Of a DNA stretch of 64,000 bases, positions 10,471-21,425 are shown piece by piece. Position numbers and translations under genes: made by a program. Source of the stretch: Tretioscincus oriximinensis (Eukaryota > Chordata > Lepidosauria > Squamata > Gymnophthalmidae). The notes under the pieces were generated by a model. That model saw nothing but the letters and a program-made list of their open reading frames with translations. It was not told the origin of the DNA and made no database searches. Within the stretch, counting starts at the first letter, position 1, and every line of letters starts with the position of its first letter. The stretch covers positions 547,455-611,454 of the forward strand of contig JAJVDF010000359.1 in NCBI GenBank assembly GCA_022410635.1. Reading direction: 5' to 3'.

Positions 10471-11328
10471 ATGAAGGTAGAGAGACAGCAGGGGGAAGGG
10501 GGCTTCCCATTGTTTTGCACTGAGTGTCAGATGTATGACTATCTACCTGCCGGTAAGAAGTCCTGGGTGCGTGTTCGGTGCAAGGAGCTCCTGGCTCTCA
10601 GGGAACGTGTTTCTTCCCTTGAGGACAAGGTAGCNGACNTGGAGAAGCAGAGAGACAGAAATAGGCATCAGAATGAGACCTCCAGGGATGCAGCAGGAGC
10701 ATCCCACTCCCAGGAATGCAGCCCTCCAGCTGCCTTGGAGAACGGGGGTCTCAGGCAGAGAGGACATCAGAGCGAGGAAGAGGGACAGCTTCCCTCAGTG
10801 GGGACCCCTTCCTTAGAAGATGTGCCGGTATCCTCTTGCATTGAGGATAGTCCTCCACGGGTGGGGGGAGGGGGGCTTCTTGTAGTGGGTGATTTGACTG
10901 GTAGGCATATAGAGAGGAGGGTGTGTGATGGGTGTGATGACCACATGGTAACTTGTCTGCCGGGTTCTAAGGATGCAGACATAACGCTACATCTAGATAG
11001 GCTGTTAGACAGTGCTGGAGTGGAGCCAGATGTTGTGGTACATGTTGATACCAACGACATTGGAGGAGCCAAGCGGGGAGTCCTGGAAGCTAAATTTAGG
11101 TTGCTAGGTAGAAGATTGAAATCCAGGACCTCCAAGGTAGCATTTCTAAAATGCTACCTGTTCCAGCAGACAACTAGACAGGCGGAGATTAAAAGCTTCA
11201 ATGAGTGGATAATTTGTCAGGAACTGGGGGACATTTGGCACAGGCCATACCTGTACAAAAGGGACGGGTTGCACTTGAATCAAGATAGAACCAAACTGCT
11301 GGCGCTTAAGGTTGCAGAGAGCTTTTAA
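10471..11328 (+). pseudogene. CR1 ORF1 (coiled coil plus esterase-like domain)
   Basis: A 285-residue frame. Residues 13-50 have spaced cysteines (FCTEC) and a Leu/Glu-rich coiled-coil stretch (ELLALRERVSSLEDKV). The second half resembles the SGNH-esterase domain of CR1 ORF1 proteins: VVGDLTG at the block I position (the catalytic Ser appears replaced), HVDTNDIG at the GxND position, and DGLHLNQD near the end for the catalytic Asp/His. The frame is open apart from two n's but lies in a decayed element, so I treat it as a transposon remnant, not a host gene. Confidence 0.75.
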
Positions 11329-11654
11329 ACTGATACCTGGGTGAAAGCCGACAGGAGCTGGACAACATCCNTTTCAAGAAAGGGTAAATGTAAATGCAAT
11401 TACTGAGGAACAAAATTATTATCTTAGAAGGGGAACTGGACTGTAGTATCCAAGTAGAAAGCTGTAATGAGCAATCTGTGGTTTCTCACGAACAGACTGG
11501 GCCATACTTACACCAGAGAAGAGCATATAAATGCAAGCAAGAATAGGGGGATTGGAATGCTTAGTGAAGGACAGCAATATCGATATTACTGGCATAACTG
11601 AAACCTGGTGGACAGAAGAAATCCAAGGGGATACAGTTATCCCAGGTTACAAAC

Positions 11655-11870
11655 TATACATTCGGGGCCTGCCATAGCCTACACGAGCATGTAGATGGCA
11701 CATTCTCAGGGCTTTTTTTCTGACGGAACGCACCGGAACACAGTTCCGGCACCTTTTATTTATGCGGGGGGCGGCGGGGGAGCAGAGGCGGCGACCGCCG
11801 CCGCTCNTTCCCGCCCTTCCCGNGCGCCCCCCCCGCNCCCCCCCCCCCCCGCCCGCCCCGCCGCTAAATC
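11655..11870. repeat. GC-rich insertion inside CR1
   Basis: Begins with a piece of the dispersed hairpin element (GGCCTGCCATAGCCTACAC), then GGGCTTTTTTTCTGACGGAA, a small hairpin (CCGGAAC...GTTCCGG), and a G-then-C-rich run with four n's. Class unknown. The 61-residue frame here is compositional. Confidence 0.45.
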
Positions 11871-12798
11871 TTGGATTTAGCCCTAAGTAATGAACAGGAT
11901 CTGATACATGATGTAACAGTAACTGATCCTATAGGAAACAGTGACCATAGCACAGAAACTTTCAACTCAAACATGGATAGAAAATTGTCAAGAAGTTTTA
12001 ACATAGAAACGTTAAACTTTCATAAAACAAGTTTTCCCAAGATGAGGAAAATTGTAAAAAAAAAAATTAAAAGGGAAAGTAGGAAGAGTCCAATCTCTCC
12101 AAAAAGCATAGAAGCTATTTACAGAAACAATACTGGAAGCTCAAATACAATGCATTCCCAAGAGAAGAAAGGGTTCCGCCAAGTCCAACAGGAAACCATA
12201 CATTAAGGGAAGTCATTAGAAAGACAAGAAACTCATTTTAAAAGTGGAAGGGTTATCCTACTGAGAACAGAACACAAACTGTGGCAAACTGAATGCAGAT
12301 GGTAGTCAGGGAGCACATTGCTAAGAATATTAAAAGAAATAATAAGAACTTCTTCAAATACATCAGAAATATGAATCCTACCAAGAAAGCGGTCGAACCA
12401 CTAGATAGCAACGAACATAAGGGGATAATAAGGAGGACATGGAGATTGCAGATAGGTTAAACAATTTTTCCCTCAGTTTTCACTGAAGAGGACAGGCAGT
12501 ATACACCTGCTATGGAATTAGTATTTTCAGGAAGAGCATCAGAGGAATTCAACTTGCCAGAGTTAACAAGGGATGAGGTCCTTGCTAGTCTTAATAATCT
12601 GAACATTAACAAATCCCTAGGGCCAGAAGGCATTCATCTCAAAATTCTTAAAAACCTCAAATGTGAAATTACTGAACTTCTAGCCAAAATATTTAATCTT
12701 TTCTTAAGATCAGGCACTGTGTCAGTAGATTGAAGGNTAGCTAATGTAACACCAATCTTCAAAAAAGGATCTCGGGGTAACCCCGGAAATTATAGACC

Positions 12799-13666
12799 TA
12801 ATGAGATCCGGCTTACTCACTAAATATGACCTGAGTGGTGACGTGAGGTAGCTTGCCCTGGGGTCTGTATCACCCGCCACGAAATAATAGGCACACAGAC
12901 GACGCTTCAGGNTAACAGGAGATCGTAGGAGGTCCACGGGTAGATGGAAGCCTCCAGAAGGGTGAAAAGTCTCCACTTTTATTGACAACAGAATCAGAAG
13001 GCGTGTATGAATTTGATGACGGGGTGAAAAGGGCGGAGGGTGCCCAACGTGGGCAAATGACGAGGCACATGACGCGTTATGCCCCCTCCCAAGGGGGTGC
13101 AGCCTGGGTACAGTATCCAATAGGAGAAGAGATGTCTNTGTGTGTGGTGTGCCTAATTACTGGAACTTTAGCTATCATTGAGATCCCCTGTCAATCAAAC
13201 CTGACAGGAAGATNATTCATACCAAGGGTCCAGACTCTGATGACCCTTGATTGGTATCAAACAAAGAGGTGATACCTAGTGTATACAGAAAAGGGGAAGA
13301 AGGCAAAGAGTGACTTCCCTATGTGACAATAGGGTTATGCTGTAGGCATTTTTCCACAGAGAGATTCCCATTGAGAGTCAAGTCTGCCTTGGCCAGAAGC
13401 AAACAGTTGACTTCCCAGTCAATGATGGGATTAAGGGGTCCTTTGTTAGACAGGACATAGAACCGGGAGCTACCTTTCACAGGTGCCCCCAGGAGAGGAA
13501 AAGAGATTAGCAGAGATCCTGAGTTGAGGCAGAGGTCAGCTTGACCAAGGAAAATTTTGAAATTTATTACCCAGAGGCCTCTCTCCGGTAGCTAGTTCCA
13601 GCTATATATGTTATATTAATAATATATTTTATTTCTAATATATGTCCCAGTGGGAGAATCCCAACA
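12799..13666 (-). mobile_element. Solo LTR of an endogenous retrovirus-like element
   Basis: This 868-bp insertion splits a CR1 reading frame exactly. TAGACC is duplicated at 12793-12798 and 13667-13672. On the minus strand it begins TGTTGGGA and contains AATAAA near 12978. A 6-bp duplication is usual for class II (betaretrovirus-like) elements. No gag, pol or env is present. Confidence 0.62.
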
Positions 13667-13790
13667 TAGACCCATAAGTTTAACATTGGTTCCAGGTAGT
13701 GTTGGAAACCATAATTAAGGACAAAATTACTAAACACATGGAGAAGCATGCAATGCTGAATGAACATGCTATGTAATGTTCTTCCCTTCC

Positions 13791-14235
13791 ACTTTTTATC
13801 CATTCATTCCTTTGTTCTTCCTTTCCTTCTTTCCTTTCCCTCCCAATACTGGTCCTAGTACTGAACCTTTCCACCCAGAGAACTGTCTGTTTCTAACTTC
13901 CCTTTGTTTTCTGTCTTTTAGCTAGTTTCCAACCAGGACTCTGGTCTCTGGAGGCTGCCAAAGTTCTGAACCCTTTCATTGGTCATTATATCTTAGAATC
14001 TTGAAGTCTCCCACATGCCTTTTTATTTCTTACGATGGTGAGGCTACATTCACCTTATTTATCCCATGCATGATTTTTTACACTTCAAGGTGACTTGTAA
14101 TACTTGGAGACTAACAGGAGAAAGGTAGGTGGCATGAACTTTCATAGACACGTCTACTTCTTTAGATGCCACCTACCTTTTTCCTGTTAGTCTCTGCCAC
14201 CAGCCCCCTTGCTGGACTTTCTACTAATACTGACA
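13791..14235. repeat. CTTCC-rich DNA and a short Penelope-type fold-back
   Basis: 13795-13850 is rich in TTCCTTTC. 14090-14235 is a small fold-back: CTTGGAGACTAACAGGAGAAAGGTAGGTGG... is followed by its inverse and then CTTGCTGGACTTTCTACTAA, the terminal repeat of the Penelope-like family seen at 55175-56110. Confidence 0.55.
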
Positions 14236-14239
14236 TGGC

Positions 14240-14535
14240 TATTTCTCTGAATTTATACTACTTCCGTTAGATCACCTCTTAACCGCCATCTTTCAAGGCT
14301 GAAGAAGCCTAAACATTGCAGCCTGATTTCATATGGCAGTTGTTTCAGCCCTTGATCATTCTTGTGGCCCTTTTTTGCACCCTCTCCAGTTCCACAATAT
14401 TCTATTCACAATATTGTGGAACTGGAGAAGGTGTATAAAATCATGCATGGGATGGATAAGGGGAATAGGGAAAAATTGTTTTCTCTGTCACACAGCACTA
14501 GGACTAGAGGGCACTCTTTGAAGCTGATGGGTGGA
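14240..14535. mobile_element. Two CR1 type A fragments head to head
   Basis: Minus-strand CR1 (14250-14400) abuts plus-strand CR1 (14407-14530). The junction is a near-perfect palindrome, CAGTTCCACAATATT / AATATTGTGGAACTGG, pointing to an inversion or twin-priming event. Confidence 0.6.
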
Positions 14536-14544
14536 ATACGCACC

Positions 14545-14762
14545 TCTTTCACCTGGCCTTTGGCTGAAGAGAACGTTCATTTTTGTCCCCAATTTAGATA
14601 TTGTTTTTATACTGTTTTTAACTTGTTAATTTTGTGTTGATATTTTACTGTTCGCCACCCTGAGACCTTCAGGTATGGAGCGGGGTATAAATATAAGTAA
14701 GTACATAGGTAAGTAAGTAAGTAAATAAATAAATACATGAATAAATGAATAAATAAATACAA
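14545..14762 (+). mobile_element. L2-like LINE tail with TAAG/TAAA microsatellite
   Basis: TCACCTGGCCTTTGGCTGAAG and GCGGGGTATAAATATAAG match an L2-like 3' end, also seen at 25340. It finishes in GTAAGTAAGTAAATAAATAA. Confidence 0.55.
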
Positions 14763-14764
14763 GT

Positions 14765-15092
14765 TAGAACAGATGAGAGAAAGTATTTTTTTCACCCAGA
14801 GGGTCGTTGGTCTATGGATTTCACTTCTAGAGGATGTTGTGGATAGCTAGCAGCCTGGAGAGCTTCAACACAGGATTAGATAAATTCATGGAAGACAGGT
14901 GTATTGATAGCTATTAGGATGGGAAAGCAGACAGGATTCCTGAAATACTATTTGCAGCAAGTCAAGAACAGGTGAGGGTTTGGCTTGAGACTGCCCTAAT
15001 TCATTAGGTGGGCTACTGCATGAGGCAGAATGCTGGCCTAGATGGGCTCTGGACCCATTCAGCAGAGCTTTTATCTTATGATCTTATGTTCC
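14765..15092 (+). mobile_element. CR1 type A LINE, 3' end
   Basis: Plus strand from TTTTTTTCACCCAGAGGGTC to the tail CAGAGCTTTTATCTTATGAT. Confidence 0.65.
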
Positions 15093-15153
15093 CGAAATGA
15101 TTCCTCTATTTTTTCCAGCACATTTTTTCTTTAGATTCAAATGTGGTGTGTGT

Positions 15154-15535
15154 GAGTGGTGTCTGGTGCAGTTTGGGGGTGGGGAGGCACAGGTCCCTGC
15201 AGCCTCAGCAAAGTTAGGAAAGTGGCTGGGAGGAGTCACATTCAGGCACTTACTGGTCTCTCTCTCAGTCTGCAAGTTGAATGCCAATATAAAATGGTAC
15301 CTCTGTGGAGACTGAGACAGAGACTGTAGCCCCCCCCTCCCCCCCCCAGGCAGCCCTCCCATTGGTCCAGGAATTGGCAACCCCTTGCCTGGAGCTTTTT
15401 GATTTGTTGGCAGCTCCTCTATGAAAGCTTACTGTTGACCAATGGTTCTCCATTGTTTTCTATGGAGACTTTATCATTGATTTTAATCTCTGNGTGTTCG
15501 CCGGACCCCATGAACCCAGAGGCCAGCCGCCATTG
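15154..15535. mobile_element. hAT-type MITE, copy 1
   Basis: Same family as 40811-41248 (shared GTCTGCAAGTTGAATG, CTGTGGAGACTGAGACAGAG, TCCATTGTTTTCTATGGAGA). Terminal bases are GAGTGGTG at the left and CCGCCATTG at the right. The flanking 8-mers GTGTGTGT and CTGTGTGT agree at 7 of 8 positions. Confidence 0.68.
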
Positions 15536-15539
15536 CTGT

Positions 15540-16665
15540 GTGTTTATTTTAAAGAATGTTTCTATATGTGCTACATCCACTGTACTGTTTTAACAGCAAA
15601 AACAAAATCCCTCTAGCATACTCCTGAAGGATCTCAAGAACCAATAGAAGTCTGGCAATTAATCTCCTCCCTTATATCATATTATACAAGTTAATTTTTG
15701 AAAAGTGCACTGGGAAATGCTGGTACTACCTTCATTGACCATTAGTTGCAGTGGGTACACCTAATATTCAAGCGGGTAGAATATACAGTGAAATTTGAAA
15801 AAATCCAGTGGACAAAACCTGCAGACTTCAACAGGAACGGAAAGGAACTGTGCAGGCTCGTTTTTAGTCATGTTATCACCGAACGTGAGCAACTGCGCTG
15901 AGTATTCAAATAATTTAACAGTCAGTTATGCCATCTCAAGTGCTGCTGGGTTTTCCAGACAAAACCAATCTGTACATGTTTGCTGCCAGATGGTAAGTTA
16001 TGACCTACAATACCTCCCAAGCTGCACATTTCCCATGGGATCACAGGAATGTTGATATTATAGCTTATCACTATTACTGAGCATTCATACACTCAGTTGT
16101 TCGTTCACCATTTTACTGACTTGTTTTTCTGTCTTCCTGTAAGGAAGAAGCATGGAGAGTGAAAAGCATTCCAGAGATGGTTACTTTGCCTCTTTGCTGA
16201 AGTAACTTATATAGACTTTCCTATTTTTATTTTATGGACTTTATAAATAAAGCTAAAAGCCTTCCTGATGGAATGAAATAAAATGTCTGGATAATGTTTC
16301 TTTATCCTGGAAGAAGCTGCAGCAAATTACAGGCAGCCAAAAGCTGCGTATTTACTCTGCAATGGATTGGGTCTCAACCCACATTTCAATAAGTGTCATA
16401 CTATGTGATGTCATTTCCGGCAGGAGGCAGGGCCTGGGTGGTTCACCAAACTAAAAACACATTAGGTACTACCATCCACTGGGNTAGATGCATCCTTACT
16501 GCTTAAGATTGCAAGTTTTGTTTAAAGTCTTGNGAAAGTATCGGAAAGGTGTAGTGAAAAGATCAGCGAGTGAAGAATTCTGTTATTAAAAAACCTCCCA
16601 CTGTCTAAGTTCTTCCCTTCGTGCACAAGCCCTTTTCCTCCCCCCAAGAAATGCAACATATAAAA
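15540..16665. other. No gene recognised
   Basis: Unassigned DNA. 16030-16290 has CACTCAGTTGTTCGTTCACC and two AATAAA motifs (near 16247 and 16278), but no coding exon leads to them. A chance frame at 15795-16055 has no recognisable domain. Confidence 0.35.
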
Positions 16666-16688
16666 GCAAAATATTATTTCATTTTCTC

Positions 16689-16694
16689 TTTATT
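16689..16694 (-). terminator. Poly(A) signal of gene 2
   Basis: AATAAA on the minus strand, at the same distance from the stop codon as in gene 1. Confidence 0.8.
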
Positions 16695-16786
16695 GAAGAG
16701 GTGGACACAAGATTGCCCCTTCCCAGAAGATGGTCAGCAGGGGGGGCGCACCTGGCTCCTTCTCGGCAGTGAGACTTTCTTCCTCC

Positions 16787-18520
16787 TCAGCCCTTCTTGT
16801 GGGGGGCCACACAGCACACCGAGCAGTCACAGGCGGAGGTCCTAGTCTCAGTTTTCCTGCACGATTTCCCACAATAGCCCCCAAGGCTGGAACAATAGTT
16901 TCCGGATTTGCATGCTGCAAGGAAGCGAGGGAGAGAAAAAACTGATGTGCCATGCAAAGAAGTGGCTCTCTCTGTCTACCCACACCTTTCAACTCTGCAT
17001 TGTGATCCCCCAAATCCCAAGACCTTCTGGTTAACAATGGACCCAAAATAAAAGTCAAGACTGGANNTTAACTGATATTGTTACTGTTACTCAATCCTTG
17101 AATAGAAGGAGGAGAGGAGGAGGAGGATGAAGAAGAAGAGAAGGAGGAGGAAAAAGAAGAAGAGGAGTTGTCGTCAGTTTTTATACCCCAATTTTCTCCA
17201 CCCGAAGGGAATCAAATTGGCTCTCATAACCTTCTGTTCTTCTCTTCACAACAGACACCTTGTGAAGTAGATGAGGCTTAGAGAGCTCCAAATACCCCCA
17301 AAGATCTGATTTCTCTATCTGTTATGGAACAGGGGAAGAACTATCAGACTGCATCACCTGCAGAGAATGAAGCATTAGACTGGTCCTGTTCTCCGTTTCT
17401 TCATGTGGACCTCCTTAAAGAAGTCCACCACTTGAAGAAGTTCTGGGCATCAGCCCACATGGGTCCCACTAAGCCTTATTCTGTGTTATATCTCGCTACA
17501 GAGCTTGGCCATCCACATGCCCAAATAGTCTGCACTAGCAGATGGATGGCAGGCTCCTATTCCGAGATGAAGCTCAGAATAAGGCTCAGTGGGGAAGAAG
17601 AAGTGTCAGTTTTATATCCCGCTTTTTTCAACCCAAAGGGAATCAAAGCGGCTTACATAACCTTCTGTTCTTCTCTTCACAACAGACACCTTGTGAAGTA
17701 GGTGGGGTTGAGAGAGCTTCGAAGCGCTGTGACTAGCCCAAGGTCACCCACTTGGCTTTATCTGGAGGAGTGCAGGATCGAACCAGGAGACTTCCAGGCA
17801 AGAGTCTGACACTCTGGTGAGTGGGAAATAGAACAGTAGCCCAGAAGAGCTTAATCATTGAAAGCAGGTTTTTTTTTTTGCTGTGTCACTTTTCCCCCTA
17901 AGAGCTTAAGGTTTTGTGACTTCCTTCGCCATTGTTCTCAGCCTCTCTAGATCTTCTTGAATGACTATTCCTGGCATTCTGCATCATCTTTACAATTCCT
18001 GGTATTCTGCACCAGCTGCTTAGTGCAGTGTGTAATGCTGGGAACTGTAATTCAGGGTTACCTGAAGGCGCAAGTGTTCAGCTGCCCCCAGCCGGCATTA
18101 CAAACCCCTGCAGTGCAGATCTGCTTAAGAGACAATCTACTTTGTTCAAGGGAAACCTCGAGTTCAGGAATCAGTGAAACAGCCGTGTGAGTCTTAATTA
18201 GGAAATCCATCAAGGGGGCTTGGAGGAGGCTAACAGCAGAAAGACTCCATGGATTTGTCTAGCCTTCTCTTAAAATTGACTGTGAGACCAGGGTCGAGGG
18301 CCCACCCCAAATTACACTGCCGCTTGCTCCAAGACACAGCCCTCCTGTGCTACCCAGCCCTTCTCCCTTGAGCAGAACCCAAGAAAAGGCGACTCCAAGC
18401 TGCCAGGCCCTGCCTGCCCTTCTAACCCAAAGGCATCCCCTTCCTACCTGGATAGTATGGGCCAGCCATGGCGGTGGCCACCAGAAGCATAAGAGCCATG
18501 GCAAGGAAAAGAGCCCTCAT
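16787..18520 (-). CDS. Eight-cysteine defensin-like secreted peptide, gene 2
   Basis: Minus-strand inverted copy of gene 1. Exon 1 is 18520-18448 and exon 2 is 16914-16787, joined in phase 1 over a 1,533-bp GT-AG intron. The predicted 66-residue precursor is identical to that of gene 1: signal peptide residues 1-19, then cysteines at 26, 32, 39, 43, 53, 55, 58 and 59, ending HKKG. Outside the coding exons the copies differ: the 3' untranslated region has a few changes, intron 1 about one in ten in the first 200 bases, and the promoter more. The two genes point at each other with about 8.2 kb of transposons between their poly(A) signals. Identical coding sequence with diverged flanks could mean recent duplication plus purifying selection, or gene conversion. 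It appears intact. Two n's at 17066-17067 are in the intron. Confidence 0.84.
17160..17855 (-). mobile_element. SINE type II pieces and hairpin element in gene 2 intron
   Basis: 17160-17290 and 17600-17855 are minus-strand tRNA-derived SINE type II (on plus: CCACTTGGCTTTATC, GGATCGAACCAGGAGACTT as the box-B side). 17455-17595 is the dispersed hairpin element (GTCCCACTAAGCCTTATTCT at the left, GAATAAGGCTCAGTGGGG at the right). Confidence 0.6.
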
Positions 18521-18615
18521 GGTGAAGTGTCGGTTGGGTCCTCCAAAGGTCTCGGAAGAAGAGAAGAAGTGAAGCTGAAGATTCAGTTGTGGTGCTTGGT
18601 GAGGGACAGGCCTGT

Positions 18616-18621
18616 TTTATA
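18616..18621 (-). promoter_or_regulatory. TATA box of gene 2
   Basis: TATAAA on the minus strand in the context GTGCTGCCTATAAA, the same as gene 1. Confidence 0.7.
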
Positions 18622-18727
18622 GGCAGCACTTCTCAAAAGCATTCCTTGTAGGTCACATGAATGGACTCTGTCTTCCCTCGTCATTATGGGACTGACGCAG
18701 AAGATACTTTCTCTCTTTTGTAAACTT

Positions 18728-18791
18728 TTGTCTTACCCAATTGTCTTACCCAATTGTCTTACCCAATTGTCTTACCCAATTGTCTTACCCA
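18728..18791. repeat. 13-bp tandem repeat
   Basis: About five perfect copies of TTGTCTTACCCAA just upstream of gene 2. Confidence 0.9.
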
Positions 18792-18794
18792 TCG

Positions 18795-19290
18795 CCGTTT
18801 GAATGCCTATTGTTTATTGCTTCCTCCTACCATTTTCTTTTGCACCGGCGGGACCATACCTCAGAAGCCAGGCCTCCTCATGCCACGAGAGAGGAACTCC
18901 GTCTTCTTCTGTGTGGCTGCAAAGTCACTCACAAGGGAGCCAAAGTCAACAGGCACTTGGTTCTGATAGTCCTTCCAGATTAGACAGGTGATGCTGGTGC
19001 CAAAACCTTGCTTTGGGTAGCAGTTTACACAGCAAAAGGACTTGCTGAAAATGGAGGCTCGGGGGAAAGGTTATCCAGGCCCATTTTCAGGCTGGTCCAG
19101 GGCATTCGGACCCTGGGACTAGGAACAGTGAAGGGCAGCAAAGTTTGAAAGTGACAAACTAGGCTTATTTTCTTGCTGCAACAGTACAAGAGGATACAGC
19201 ACATGCCACATACAGCCTAGTGAGCCGTTTCCGGAGGGGGAAGCCAGTTCTCAACGAATTTGGAGGAAAACAAGAGCAGTGGGAGGATAC
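18795..19290. other. No gene recognised
   Basis: Unassigned DNA between the 13-bp repeat and CR1 copies. Confidence 0.35.
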
Positions 19291-19294
19291 GAAT

Positions 19295-19845
19295 AATAGA
19301 ATCACGGAACTGGAAGGGATCTCCAGGATCATGGGGTCCAGGCCCCCGCTCAGTGCAAGATTCACTAAGCCATTCCAGATAGATGGCGCTTTAGCCTCTG
19401 TTTGAAGACTTCCAACAAAGGAGAACTCACCACCTCTTAGGCCAACCAGTTCCGCTACTTTATCACCCTTACTGTCCGAAAGTTTTTTTTTTCCTGATAT
19501 CTAAATCTTCTCCCTTGCAGTTTCATCCCATTGTATCTGGACCCACCCTCCAGCTCTTCCTTTCTTTCTTCCTTTCTCCATCCATCCTTTCCTAGAATCC
19601 TAGGGTGGGAAGGGACCTCCAGGGTCATGGGGTCCCACCCCCTGCTCAATGCAGGATTCACTAAGCCATCCCAGACAGATGACTGTCCAGCCTCTCTAGA
19701 CTTCCAGGGGAGGCAAACTCAACACCTCCTGTGGCAACCTGTTCCACTGGTTTATCACCCTGACTGTTAGAAAATATTGTCTGATATTTAATCTAAATCT
19801 TCTTCTTTGCAATTTCATCCCATTGTTTCTATTCCTTCCATGTGC
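19295..19845 (-). mobile_element. Two CR1 type B 3' ends in tandem
   Basis: Two minus-strand copies, 19295-19560 and 19590-19845. Each starts (on plus) with AGAATC..GGA..GGAAGGGA, then CAGTGCAAGATTCACTAAGC, and reads back through the CR1 ORF2 C-terminus. Confidence 0.7.
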
Positions 19846-19884
19846 CAATGAGAACAATTTTGCCTTCTGCTTGAGAGGTGCTTG

Positions 19885-20010
19885 TGCTATAGAGGCACAG
19901 TGGTACAGCGGTTAAGAGCCCTGAAGAGATGTGGAGTTCAAAGCCCTGTGTTGGCCATGGGGAAGGGTGAGCACCCTCTATTGGCCTCAGCATCTGTTCT
20001 GAAGATGAGG
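19885..20010 (+). mobile_element. tRNA-derived SINE type I, 5' part
   Basis: GGCACAGTGGTACAGCGGTT as box-A region, then AGTTCAAAGCCC as box-B region and GAGCACCCTCTATTGGCCTC. Truncated before the 3' tail. Confidence 0.6.
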
Positions 20011-20011
20011 C

Positions 20012-20830
20012 ACAAGAAAGCCGACAGATAGTTTGCTGACGTCAAGGCGGCCAAGGGCATGGATTGCTGGACCCACGTCCTGTGGTCTGATGGGACCAAG
20101 ATGGGTCAGATGGTGTCAGGCGTGTGTGGTGAGGAGTACAAGTATGTCGTGCCTACAGGAAAGCATGGTGGTGGGAGTGTCATGGTTTGAGGCTGCATGA
20201 GGGCTGACGTCTGTAGGGAACTACAGTTCATTGGGGGAACCAGGAATGCCACCATGGACTGTGACNTATTGAAGCAGAGCAGGATCCCTGACATTCGGAC
20301 ACTGGGCCACAGGGTGAGCAACCTCCAAAACACTGTCAAAATGACTTCTGCCTTGCTGAAGAAGCTGAGGGTAAAAGTGCTGGACAAGCCAAGCAGGTCT
20401 CCACATCTAAACCCTANTGAGCATCTGTGGGGCCTCCTNAAGGATCTCCCCCATCCACCAGCTCCATGATGCCATCCTGGAGGAGTGGGAGAGGATTCCA
20501 GAGGCAACCTGTGCAGCTCTAGTGAACTCCATGGCCAAGAGTCAAGACACTGATGGAAACGAATGGTGGGCATACAAAATCTTGACACTTCGACCTCCAT
20601 TTGCCCGTTTTCACTTAGGGTGTCCTCACTTTTGTTGCTAGCAGGTTTCAGACATTGAGTTATTAAGTTGTTTTGAGGGCACACCAGGTGTACACTGTTA
20701 TACAAGCTGTGCACTGACTACTTTCCTTTGNATGCAATTCTCATGTCTTCACTGTTGTCCCATTCAAAGTAAAATGTTGACAGAAACGTGAACGGTACAC
20801 CCATTTTATGACACACTGTTTGTGCCTCTT
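20012..20830 (+). mobile_element. Tc1/mariner transposase fossil
   Basis: Plus-strand frames carry LWSDGTKMGQMVSG, AALLKK-like TSALLKKLRVKVLDKPSRS and SPHLNPxEHLWGL, the last acidic motif region of a Tc1-type DDE transposase. Stops and ambiguous bases interrupt it, the first third of the protein is missing, and the Asp of SPDLNP is His here. The 3' end near 20825 (TTATGACACACTG) would be the terminal repeat. Confidence 0.75.
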
Positions 20831-20884
20831 ATAATTTTCATGCTTTTATTTTTCCAATCACAAAATATGCATTGAGATGTGTCA

Positions 20885-21425
20885 CCACATCTCAACATAG
20901 GTACTGTGGAACTAGACAAGGTGCAGAAAAGGGCAACAAGAATGGTCAAGGGGTTGGAACAAAATCTGGGCCTCTTCAGCCTTGAAAGACGGATTTAAGA
21001 GGTAGTCTGACTGAAGTGTATAAAATCATGCATGGGGTGGATAACGTGCATAGTGGAGGGGGCCTTCATTGAAACTGATGGGCAGAAGAGTGAGGACAGA
21101 CAAGGGGAAATATTTCTTCGCCCAGAGGGTCATCAGGCTGTAGAATTTACTTCCAGAAGAGATGGTGGTAGCTAGCAGCCTGGATAGCTTTAAGACAGAA
21201 TTAGACAAGTTTGTGTTCGCCAAGGGTATAAATAGCTACCAGGGTGGATCTCTTGATACTGCTTCTGGGATGGAGAGGCAGGCAGGATTCCTGAAGTACC
21301 AGTAGCAGGGCGTTGAGAGCAAGTGATCCAGGTGCAATTGGTGGGCCACTGTGTGAATCAGAATGCTGGANTAGGTGGGCTCTGGCCCCATTCAGCAGGG
21401 CTCCTCTTATGTTCTTATATTAGAT
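20885..21425 (+). mobile_element. CR1 type A LINE, 3' end
   Basis: Plus strand from TGGAACTAGACAAGGTGCAG through GAAGTGTATAAAATCATGCA to the tail CTCCTCTTATGTTCTTAT. Confidence 0.72.

Larger units (their letters stand above)
11329..13790 (+). mobile_element. CR1 ORF2 remnant, interrupted twice
   Basis: Downstream of ORF1 come the endonuclease part, broken by stops, then LDLALSNEQDLIHDVTVTDP (from 11868) and the start of the reverse transcriptase, LANVTPIFKKGSRGNPGNYR (to ~12798). The reading resumes at 13667 with RPISLTLVPGS. The two breaks are a GC-rich insertion (~11655-11870) and a solo LTR (12799-13666). Confidence 0.75.
16667..18650 (-). repeat. Inverted duplication, right arm (gene 2)
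   Basis: Reverse-orientation copy of 6240-8597. Near-identical over 16667-17165; further in, the two introns have taken different insertions. Confidence 0.8.
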
